Assembly (NCBI GenBank): GCA_005503215.1 | Contig: SCNS01000024.1 | Coordinates: 1-64,000, forward strand | DNA length: 64,000 bases | DNA from: Sphingomonadaceae bacterium 3R27C6 | Lineage (GTDB): Bacteria > Pseudomonadota > Alphaproteobacteria > Sphingomonadales > Sphingomonadaceae | Reading direction: 5' to 3' | In this document: piece by piece, positions 19,824 to 25,790 of the stretch | How positions within the stretch are numbered: the stretch's first letter is position 1 | How the letters are laid out: each line of letters begins with the position of its first letter | The notes under the pieces: generated by a model | The model's input: the letters and a program-made list of their open reading frames with translations, nothing else | Database searches by the model: none | Told to the model about the DNA's origin: nothing | Translations under genes and position numbers: made by a program

Positions 19824-21199
19824 ACGACACCGACATCATCGATACATTTCTTGCGACATTCAGCCGCTACATCGATAGCGGGTTCGGCCTGCTGCAGGGC
19901 GAAGTCGCCTTCCTCTCCTCGACCCTTATCGTCATCGACCTCACCCTCGCCGGACTGTTCTGGGCGTGGGGCGCCGATGAGGATGTCATGCAGCGTCTCG
20001 TCAAGAAGACGCTGATGATCGGCACCTTCGCCTTCATCATCGGCAACTTTCAAAGTCTCGCAACGATCCTGCTCGAAAGCTTCGCCGGTCTCGGCCTCAA
20101 GGCGACCGGCGACACGATGGGAATAGGCGAGTTCCTGCGGCCGGGACGGATCGGGGCAACCGGCATCGATGTCGCCGGACAGTTGCTCGAAAATCTCGAC
20201 AGTCTCACGGGCCCCATCGGCACGCTGACCAACCTGCCGCAGATCATCTTGCTGCTGCTGAGCGCGATCCTGATCATGTTCGCCTTCTTCATCATGGCGA
20301 TCCAGGTGTTCGTGACCGTCATCGAGTTCAAGCTGGTCACGCTCGCCGGCTTCGTGCTGCTGCCATTCAGCTTCTTCGGCCGCACCGCCTTCATGGCGGA
20401 ACGCGTGCTCGGCTATGTCATGTCGACGGGGATCAAGCTTCTCGTGCTCGCGGTCGTCACCGGCATCGGCACGACGCTGTTCGAACAGCTCATTCTCGAC
20501 TCCGGACTCGTCGAGGAGATCGATATTCATACCTCGATGGCGCTGGTGCTCGCGGCGCTCGCTCTTCTCGGTCTGTCGATCTTCGGACCTACGGTTGCAA
20601 ACGGCATCGTTTCTGGCGGGCCGCAGCTTGGTGCGGGCGCTGCCGCTGGCACCGCACTTGCTGCTGGCGGCGTATTGGCCGGCGGCTTCGCCGGGGCGCG
20701 TCTTGCGGGCGGTGCCGCGGGCGCCGGTGCAATGGCCGGAGGCCGGATGGCCATGGCAAGTGCCAGTGCCGGAAGCCGCGCCGCGGGTGCGGCGAGCGCC
20801 GCCTACAGCACCGGCTCGCTCGGCCGGTCAGGGGTCGGTGCCGTCGCGGGCGGAATGGCAGCCGTGGGCAAGGCGGCGCTGGGCAAGGCGGGCGATGCGG
20901 CAGCATCGCCGCTGCGCCGCGCGGCTGACAGGGTGGGACAGGAGTTCAAATCCAATTTCCGGGCGGGCGCTCGCGCGGGATTGGGAGCGGCGCCGGAAGG
21001 CGCCGCGTCCTCTACCGCAAGTGCGCCCGGTCAAGCCTCAGCGCCAACAGCGGGCGGTGCCGGAGACGCGCCCGCATGGGCGAAAGCGATGCGTCAGCGA
21101 ATGAACATGTCGACCGCATCGCATACCGTCGCCCACGCCGTTCGCAGCGGCGATGGACACGGCAGCGGAACGTCGGTCGATCTCTCCGACAAGGATTGA
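19820..21199 (+). CDS. trbL: P-type conjugative transfer protein TrbL (VirB6-like), isolated from other trb genes
   Basis: This is a 459-residue inner-membrane protein. Several hydrophobic segments lie between about residues 30 and 260, including long Leu/Ile/Val stretches, followed by a Gly/Ala/Ser-rich flexible C-terminal third. This is the TrbL/VirB6 layout: the polytopic channel component of the mating-pair apparatus. Its ATG overlaps the traD stop. Normally trbL sits within trbBCDEJLFGHI; none of those genes, nor traG, is in this window. The next gene is a convergent mucR. Either the element has lost the rest of its T4SS, or the remaining genes are beyond the window. The protein itself looks complete. 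Confidence 0.85.
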   Translation: MNDTDIIDTFLATFSRYIDSGFGLLQGEVAFLSSTLIVIDLTLAGLFWAWGADEDVMQRLVKKTLMIGTFAFIIGNFQSLATILLESFAGLGLKATGDTMGIGEFLRPGRIGATGIDVAGQLLENLDSLTGPIGTLTNLPQIILLLLSAILIMFAFFIMAIQVFVTVIEFKLVTLAGFVLLPFSFFGRTAFMAERVLGYVMSTGIKLLVLAVVTGIGTTLFEQLILDSGLVEEIDIHTSMALVLAALALLGLSIFGPTVANGIVSGGPQLGAGAAAGTALAAGGVLAGGFAGARLAGGAAGAGAMAGGRMAMASASAGSRAAGAASAAYSTGSLGRSGVGAVAGGMAAVGKAALGKAGDAAASPLRRAADRVGQEFKSNFRAGARAGLGAAPEGAASSTASAPGQASAPTAGGAGDAPAWAKAMRQRMNMSTASHTVAHAVRSGDGHGSGTSVDLSDKD

Positions 21200-21211
21200 C
21201 GAAAGCGAAGT

Positions 21212-21652
21212 CTATCTCGCCTTCGCGCGGCCGCGAGCCACAGGCTTGCGGCCGCCGCCACGGCCCTTGGTGCCAAGGCCGATCTGCTTCGCCAGTTCGC
21301 GGCGCTTCTCCGCATAGTTGGGCGCGACCATCGGATAGTCCTTCGGCAGGTTCCATTTCGCGCGATAGTCATCTGGCGTCATGCCGAAGTTGGTCATCAG
21401 ATAGCGGCGCATCATGGTGAGCTTTTTGCCGTCTTCGAGACAGACAATATAATCCGGCTTCACGGAGGCGCGGACCGAGACGGCGGGTTGCTGCGGCTCG
21501 GGTTCCGGTTCAGCCTTCGAGGACAAGCCGGCAAGCGCCTCGTGGACCGATCGGATGACGAGTGAAATATCCGAAATCGCCACGCTGTTGTTGCTCACAT
21601 GCGCGGCGACAATATCGGCGGTCAGCGTGACCAGCGTTTCGGCATCTTCCAT
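21212..21652 (-). CDS. MucR/Ros family transcriptional regulator lacking zinc ligands
   Basis: This 146-residue protein has a conserved Ros/MucR domain in its C-terminal half, recognised by YIVCLEDGKKL, MTPDDYRAKWNLP and YPMVAPNYAEKRR. In canonical Ros the zinc is held by two Cys and two His. Here the second Cys is Asp (CLED), and the expected histidines in the KRHL-x-T-x-x segment are replaced (RRYLMTNFG), so it resembles the zinc-independent MucR members. The N-terminal half is a helical oligomerisation region. It lies convergent to trbL at the edge of the presumed leading region. MucR proteins are H-NS-like repressors in alphaproteobacteria; control of transfer or accessory genes is likely but inferred. 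Confidence 0.88.
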   Translation of the reverse strand: MEDAETLVTLTADIVAAHVSNNSVAISDISLVIRSVHEALAGLSSKAEPEPEPQQPAVSVRASVKPDYIVCLEDGKKLTMMRRYLMTNFGMTPDDYRAKWNLPKDYPMVAPNYAEKRRELAKQIGLGTKGRGGGRKPVARGRAKAR

Positions 21653-21755
21653 TCGCGTGTTCCTTCGAAGTCTAACCGCTTCGGCTATCCTCTAGCGCCA
21701 CATTTCATTCCAAACAAATAGCGAAAGTCTCGCCAACAGAACTATCAGCGCCGCG

Positions 21756-22691
21756 CTATTCGGGCGGCAGTCGTCCAGCCGTGCGGCGAAGCGTGTCGAG
21801 GCGCTCCGAACAAATCGCATGCACGGCGCGACCAAGTTCTTCGACGCGAGCCCCAAGCCAGCGCAATTCCTCTTCGGTGATCCGGTAATGTTTCGAGTAG
21901 CGCGCCTTCACATAAGCTTCCTTGAGCTTCTCGAAATGCCTGCGATCCGACTTCAGTTCGCGCGGCCAGACATCGACGAGGCGCATGTCGAGACGCTCTG
22001 CCTGGGTGCGTAGAAAGCCGAGATTGTGGACATGCGGCGTGTAGAAGGTGCAGACCAGAAGAACGCCGTGATAGAGGCTTTCGGTACCCTGATGCAAAAG
22101 AAACGCAGCCTTCTTGTAGCTGCGACGAGCGAGGTAGAACTTGTAGCCTTCTAAAAACTCCGACGCTCCCGGAATCCACTCTTCAAAATATTCCTGCGCC
22201 ATGTCGAGCGCTTCATCGGGCGTCTTCGGCTTGGGCTTGTGCAATTCCTTGTCGTCATATTCGTAGAGGGCGATGCCGTCCTTCGCGATGTCCATGAAGA
22301 AATAGCGGCCATGCGCGAGCCCGTCGTTCACTTCCTGCATGGTGTGAATAATGAGGTTGACGGGCGTGTGCAGCGTCTTGTCGATCGCCAGCTCGCGGTC
22401 CAAGCGATCCTCGATCTTGGGCCAAAACTCGACCTTGTCGGTGAGGCGCTTGTCGCTGACAATAATGAGCAGATCGAAGTCGGAACGATAGCCCTTAGCG
22501 GTGTGCGGCTCGTCGACCCAGCCGCCGCGCGCATAGCTGCCGTACAGGATGATCTTATCGATCCGGCCCTTCTTCTTCCAGCTCATCGTCGCGAGCGCGA
22601 TGCTGTCGGCAAATTCTTCGAAGATGATCTGCTTCACGCGCTCGAGTTCGCGCTGCTTGTTCGCGGGAAGATGATCGAGATCGGTTCTCAT
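21756..22691 (-). CDS. MNT nucleotidyltransferase fused to HEPN domain
   Basis: This 311-residue protein has an N-terminal minimal nucleotidyltransferase, with the active-site GSYARGG near residue 50 followed by the SDFDLLIIV catalytic Asp pair. The C-terminal HEPN domain has helical segments, with RYSKHYRIT near residue 265. The ATG at 22691 is preferred because the family starts close before the helix that precedes GSYARG. MNT and HEPN as two genes make a toxin-antitoxin pair in which MNT AMPylates the HEPN RNase. Fused versions also occur in resistance and defence contexts. The gene stands alone between the MucR gene and a strong hairpin terminator. The role here may be anti-defence or stabilisation of the element. 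Confidence 0.8.
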   Translation of the reverse strand: MRTDLDHLPANKQRELERVKQIIFEEFADSIALATMSWKKKGRIDKIILYGSYARGGWVDEPHTAKGYRSDFDLLIIVSDKRLTDKVEFWPKIEDRLDRELAIDKTLHTPVNLIIHTMQEVNDGLAHGRYFFMDIAKDGIALYEYDDKELHKPKPKTPDEALDMAQEYFEEWIPGASEFLEGYKFYLARRSYKKAAFLLHQGTESLYHGVLLVCTFYTPHVHNLGFLRTQAERLDMRLVDVWPRELKSDRRHFEKLKEAYVKARYSKHYRITEEELRWLGARVEELGRAVHAICSERLDTLRRTAGRLPPE

Positions 22692-22709
22692 TGTTATCAC
22701 CCTGTAATT

Positions 22710-22745
22710 GCGAAGGCCGGATGGCAAGCGCCATCCGGCCTTCGC
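22710..22745 (-). terminator. Strong hairpin terminator downstream of ArdC operon
   Basis: A perfect 16-bp stem (22710-22725 pairing with 22730-22745) with a four-base loop sits between the stop of the sigma-4-like gene and the start of the MNT-HEPN gene. It is followed on the minus strand by only a weak T-rich stretch. It would end the ArdC transcript and insulate the next gene. Confidence 0.7.
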
Positions 22746-22752
22746 GCGCTCC

Positions 22753-23001
22753 TCACAGCCGGAAACGCCACCACCATGGATCCTTTTCGTCCATTGCAGT
22801 CATGAGGACGCGAAGGCTTCCGGCAAAATGCCATTCGACATCGGCGACGGTGATGCCGAAGCGCTGTGCGATTTCCGAATAGCTCAATTCCTCGACACGG
22901 ATGGCGAGGAAGACCTTGCGGTCCATTTCCTCCATCCGGTCGACGGCGCGCTCTGCGCGCCAGAGACGCAGCCGGTCCTCGCGGCTCATGCGCACGCTCA
23001 T
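22753..23001 (-). CDS. Small sigma-70 region 4-like HTH protein
   Basis: This 82-residue protein contains a helix-turn-helix (LSYSEIAQRFGITVADVEWHF) resembling region 4 of ECF sigma factors, without region 2. The start is the ATG at 23001, which overlaps the ardC stop in an ATGA. The much longer open frame upstream is only the shadow of ardC. Small proteins of this type follow ArdC in many alphaproteobacterial mobile elements. A regulatory or anti-host-transcription role is possible; the function is unknown. It shares the ardC transcript. Confidence 0.75.
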   Translation of the reverse strand: MSVRMSREDRLRLWRAERAVDRMEEMDRKVFLAIRVEELSYSEIAQRFGITVADVEWHFAGSLRVLMTAMDEKDPWWWRFRL

Positions 23002-23891
23002 TGGTCCGCTCCCGCAAAGGCCAAAAGGAAGTCCGCCGCCCTGCTCGCCTGACTGGCGGCGCGGAAGATTGCCTTCTCGTCGCCGCGCAGCACCGACAGC
23101 CATGACGCGATGTAATCGGCATGCCGGACGGTCGGCGCGATGCCGAGCGATGCGCAGGTGAATGCCGACGCCATCTCTGCGACAAGCTCTTCCTTTGCAT
23201 AGCTGTCCGATCCGAACCCGCCCTTCTGGTCGCGGTCCAACCGGCTGGCATGACCCGTCCAATGGCCTAGCTCGTGCAATGCGGTCCGATACCAGTTCAC
23301 CGGCTCGTGAAACGCAGCCTGTGGCGGCAGCTGAATGAAGTCATGGCTCGGGCTGTAGAAGGCCTCGCCGCCGCCGATGTTTACGCGCGCGCCGGTCGCG
23401 GCGATCAGCGCATCGGCGTCGGTTATGGCGAGAACCGGATCGGGGCTGACCATCGCGGCGGAATAATCGTCGGGCAATCCTTCGCACTGATCGACATTAA
23501 ACACGACAAAGCGTTTGAGGAATGCCACCTGTCGCGCGTCGCGATCCTCACCGCGCGCCGCCTCGGCTTCGGCCTTCGGCGTGAACCGGTCGGCGTAGCA
23601 AATGACGGTGCCTTTCTCACCGCGCCGGACATTGCCGCCTGCCGCTTCGGCCTGCCGGTAAGTAAGCCAGCGCTGCGATGCGTGTGCCTTGGCAATCCCC
23701 TCGGCCCACAGAATCAGCACATTGATCCCGCTATATTTGCGCGCCGTTCCGGCATTCTGCGGCATCGTGCATCCGCAAGCTGCGTTATCCCACGGCTGCA
23801 CCCATGGCAGCCGCCCCTCTTCAAGCTCTGCGATGATCCGGTTGGTGACTTCCGAATAGAGGCTCGCCCTCTCGATCCGTTCCTTGCGCAT
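22998..23891 (-). CDS. ardC: ArdC family antirestriction protein (ssDNA-binding plus zincin)
   Basis: This 297-residue protein has an N-terminal DUF1738/ArdC ssDNA-binding domain (about residues 5-130, with the typical LPWVQPW and KYSGINVLIL segments) and a C-terminal zincin-like metallopeptidase domain with HELGHWTGH near residue 208. ArdC proteins protect incoming plasmid ssDNA from host restriction and are carried in leading regions. I use the ATG at 23891 (MRKERIER); an in-frame ATG 21 bases upstream is possible. The gene heads a two-gene operon with the sigma-4-like gene and is preceded by a long palindromic region that resembles those before DUF736 and ParB. Confidence 0.9.
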   Translation of the reverse strand: MRKERIERASLYSEVTNRIIAELEEGRLPWVQPWDNAACGCTMPQNAGTARKYSGINVLILWAEGIAKAHASQRWLTYRQAEAAGGNVRRGEKGTVICYADRFTPKAEAEAARGEDRDARQVAFLKRFVVFNVDQCEGLPDDYSAAMVSPDPVLAITDADALIAATGARVNIGGGEAFYSPSHDFIQLPPQAAFHEPVNWYRTALHELGHWTGHASRLDRDQKGGFGSDSYAKEELVAEMASAFTCASLGIAPTVRHADYIASWLSVLRGDEKAIFRAASQASRAADFLLAFAGADQ

Positions 23892-24278
23892 GTCGCTTCT
23901 CCTTCCAGCCACCGCACCCCGGCCCGGAAGGGGGCGGAGGTGGGCGGCAGAAGGAGCCGGCAGACCCGCATAATCGGGCGGGCTGCATCCGCAGGACCGG
24001 AACGAAGAGGAGGACCCGCGGTACGCGGGTTGCGGCCCGACCGGGCGGGGCTAAGGCGAGTGACGCCCACCTCCGCCCCCGCCGTGCCGGGACAGACACG
24101 CCGCCGCGCGAGCGGCGACCGCATGCGCGCCAGCGGCGCCCTCCCCAACGCGAATCAGGTGGCGATCGCGCCGTCTTGCGGCGCGTCACTCGCGATCGCG
24201 ACCGCCTTCGGCGGTCACAATTCCATCATCGGGCGGGCCCGCGAGACGAATTGAGAAAATAAACGCGCCTCTGCCAAA
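23892..24278 (-). promoter_or_regulatory. Palindrome module A upstream of ardC (candidate ssDNA promoter)
   Basis: There is no gene here, but the stretch is dense in secondary structure. A perfect 17-bp inverted repeat (23930-23946 with 24064-24080, arm GGGGGCGGAGGTGGGCG) encloses a 7-bp hairpin (24014-24030, ACCCGCG/CGCGGGT) and a conserved motif at 23993-24015 with core AACGAAGAGGAGGA. Further right are a CGCGCCG/CGGCGCG hairpin (24167-24185), the palindrome TCGCGATCGCGA (24190-24201) and a GACCGCC/GGCGGTC hairpin (24200-24216). Modules B and C share the motif and the enclosing repeat layout. The regulatory role is inferred. Confidence 0.55.
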
Positions 24279-24351
24279 ACTACGCTGTAGCCGCACGCAG
24301 CCGCCTCTAGCCGCCAGGAGCCGCACGCAGCACTACGCTAGAGCACTACGC
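24279..24351. repeat. Iteron-like short repeats before AlpA gene
   Basis: AGCCGCACGCAG occurs exactly twice, at 24289-24300 and 24319-24330 (30-bp period). ACTACGC occurs at 24279-24285, 24332-24338 and 24345-24351, the last two as GCACTACGC. They lie 100-170 bases upstream of the AlpA-like gene. They could be binding sites for AlpA/excisionase, or iterons. Nothing else decides between these. Confidence 0.5.
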
Positions 24352-24451
24352 CAAAAAGCACGATTTTCTGCGGTGTTGACGAAGGGCCGGGCGATCCCCT
24401 TCTATGATCTCAGGTCGACCTATGATCCCCCCGCATATGGAGAAATACTGC

Positions 24452-24685
24452 ATGGCATATCAGTCTCCCCTGCGCATGATGCGCCTCGACGAAGTCCTCA
24501 ATCTCACCGGCCTCAGCCGCGCCACGCTCTACCGAAAGATCGCCGCCGGGACCTTCCCGCCGCAGCACAAGCTCGCCGAGCGTTGCTGCGGCTGGCGCGC
24601 CGGTGAGGTCGATCTGTGGCTCCGCAACCCGGTGACCTTCACCGTCGCCGACCTTGATCGCGACCAGCACCGCGACGCCGCCTGA
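24452..24685 (+). CDS. AlpA family DNA-binding protein (excisionase-like regulator)
   Basis: This 77-residue winged-HTH protein has the AlpA/CP4-57 signature MRLDEVLNLTGLSRATLYRKI, the segment FPP and the closing W-x-x-x-EVDLWL, all in the usual order. The ATG at 24452 has a GGAG ten bases upstream (24438-24441). Proteins of this family act as excisionases or activators of integrase genes in integrated elements. It is the only plus-strand gene in the leading region and is convergent with the DUF736 gene, with a hairpin terminator between them. Confidence 0.85.
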   Translation: MAYQSPLRMMRLDEVLNLTGLSRATLYRKIAAGTFPPQHKLAERCCGWRAGEVDLWLRNPVTFTVADLDRDQHRDAA

Positions 24686-24703
24686 AATCCAGGCACGGCA
24701 AAG

Positions 24704-24729
24704 CCCCGCGCCGCAAACGCGGCGCGGGG
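24704..24729. terminator. Bidirectional hairpin terminator between alpA-like and DUF736 genes
   Basis: A perfect 11-bp GC stem (CCCCGCGCCGC at 24704-24714, GCGGCGCGGGG at 24719-24729) with loop AAAC lies between two convergent genes. T-runs are short on both sides, as usual in high-GC genomes. Confidence 0.7.
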
Positions 24730-24741
24730 TGGAAGCCCGCC

Positions 24742-25065
24742 TCAGTCGGCGGGGTTCCAGATGAGGGCGTAGCCGTCTTCGCCGTTTTGACCGGCAGCGC
24801 GGCCGAGGTTCGCATAGAGCCGGCGCGGCCCGAACTCGGGAGCGGCGAGGCTCAGCGACACATAGGGTTCGCCCGACTGCTGCCCGACGCGGATCCAGCC
24901 GGCGCCGATTTCGACGCCTTCGGAATAAACCCGGTAATCGGGCTGGACGTCGCCCGCTTTTGAGCGGTTGGTCCGGATTTCGATCGCTGCGCGAATCGAG
25001 AGGGTCTTGAGCTGGCCCACGAAACCAGTGTCGATGGTGCCGTTCACAAAGCCGATAGCTGCCAT
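24742..25065 (-). CDS. DUF736 family protein
   Basis: This 107-residue protein matches the DUF736 pattern: an MAAIGFVNG start, a central DYRVYSEGVEIGAGW segment, and a closing L-x-x-PEFG-x-R-x-L-YANL. The family is small, beta-rich and almost confined to alphaproteobacterial plasmids and integrative elements, often close to ArdC and ParB genes. The start at 25065 has an AAGGAG site seven bases upstream. Function is unknown; its position in the presumed leading region suggests early expression in the recipient, perhaps in anti-defence. Confidence 0.88.
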   Translation of the reverse strand: MAAIGFVNGTIDTGFVGQLKTLSIRAAIEIRTNRSKAGDVQPDYRVYSEGVEIGAGWIRVGQQSGEPYVSLSLAAPEFGPRRLYANLGRAAGQNGEDGYALIWNPAD

Positions 25066-25084
25066 TGGTCGTCTCCTTGATTGT

Positions 25085-25310
25085 ACCGCGGGACCATCCC
25101 TGCGGCATGGGCGGACCAGGAACCGGCGCATGAGGCGTGCCGCGAACCCGTCAGGGCCGCAGCGAAGCGGAGGAGTGCGGCGGCGCGATTATTTGAAGCG
25201 AAGCGGCCGCGAGGAGACTGCGCAGCAGTCGGGGAAATAATCGCGCCGCCGCACTTTCGCGGGGCGCCGCGCCGGTGCAGGTCCAATCGCCCGTCGCCGG
25301 ATGGTCCTGC
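25085..25310 (-). promoter_or_regulatory. Palindrome module B upstream of DUF736 gene (candidate ssDNA promoter)
   Basis: Nested inverted repeats occupy this region. The outer pair is GGACCATCC (25091-25099) with GGATGGTCC (25299-25307). The inner pair is a perfect 20-bp repeat, GTGCGGCGGCGCGATTATTT (25175-25194), with its exact complement at 25235-25254 around a 40-base loop. The motif shared with modules A and C (core GCAGCGAAGCGGAGGAG) is at 25153-25175, 88 bases before the start codon. No gene is present. In single strands the region would fold into a long stem, as in Frpo-type promoters. Confidence 0.6.
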
Positions 25311-25499
25311 AGAACACAAGGAGTGGTCACGAGCTATCGGCATGAACGATCAAATACGGAAACTTAAGTGGGAAAAGCGATCTTCCGGCGTTCCGTCGTG
25401 GCCAGGGAAACAGCCGAGTAGGAGGCAGCGATCCGCGCTCACGTCGGTTCATTCCGCAAAGTAAGAAAATCAGGCCCACGGCATGCGATTTGGCGCTTT

Positions 25500-25655
25500 C
25501 GTACAATTCAGGTCGGCCAGCCGATATTATCGGGCTCGCCAACTTCCATCCGGGCTTGGCGATTAGCGACCCCGGCAAGTCAGGATGGTGGGGCGAAGGA
25601 TGCAGCATCCTCGTATGGGCGGCGCGAAGGCGACTTCGCGTCGCCTCTTTCTTTG
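25500..25655 (+). ncRNA. Possible structured RNA with terminator-like end
   Basis: The stretch 25311-25790 has no convincing gene. Within it, a compact GGATGC-A-GCATCC hairpin (25598-25610) is followed by GGCGAC/GTCGCC (25629-25634 with 25640-25645) and then a pyrimidine-rich TCTTTCTTT run, the form of an intrinsic terminator on the plus strand. No plus-strand gene ends nearby, so a small RNA is one explanation. A second perfect 10-bp hairpin (CGCGCCGGCC, 25711-25720 with 25726-25735) followed by TCATTTT lies downstream. The promoter is not identified. Confidence 0.25.
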
Positions 25656-25751
25656 GCTAAACCGCGGGCCGTCGTCGCTTGCGGCGGCGGCGCGCTAAAA
25701 TCAGAAACGCCGCGCCGGCCCCCAAGGCCGGCGCGTCATTTTGCGCCCGGG

Positions 25752-25783
25752 AAAAATGAGGCGGGCGACCAATACCGCCCGCC
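25752..25783 (-). terminator. Intrinsic terminator of the ParB-like gene
   Basis: Reading the minus strand just past the parB stop, GGCGGGCG (25783-25776) and CGCCCGCC (25767-25760) form an 8-bp stem with an 8-base loop, followed by TCATTTTTC, a usable T-tract. Confidence 0.65.
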
Positions 25784-25790
25784 CTTAAAT

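Noticed and set aside
24279..24351. Possible CRISPR array
   Set aside because: Repeats are short, irregular and few, with no uniform spacers and no cas genes in the window.
25327..25608. 93-codon minus-strand frame between module B and the ParB gene
   Set aside because: Irregular composition, no ribosome-binding site, and it crosses the hairpin at 25598-25610.
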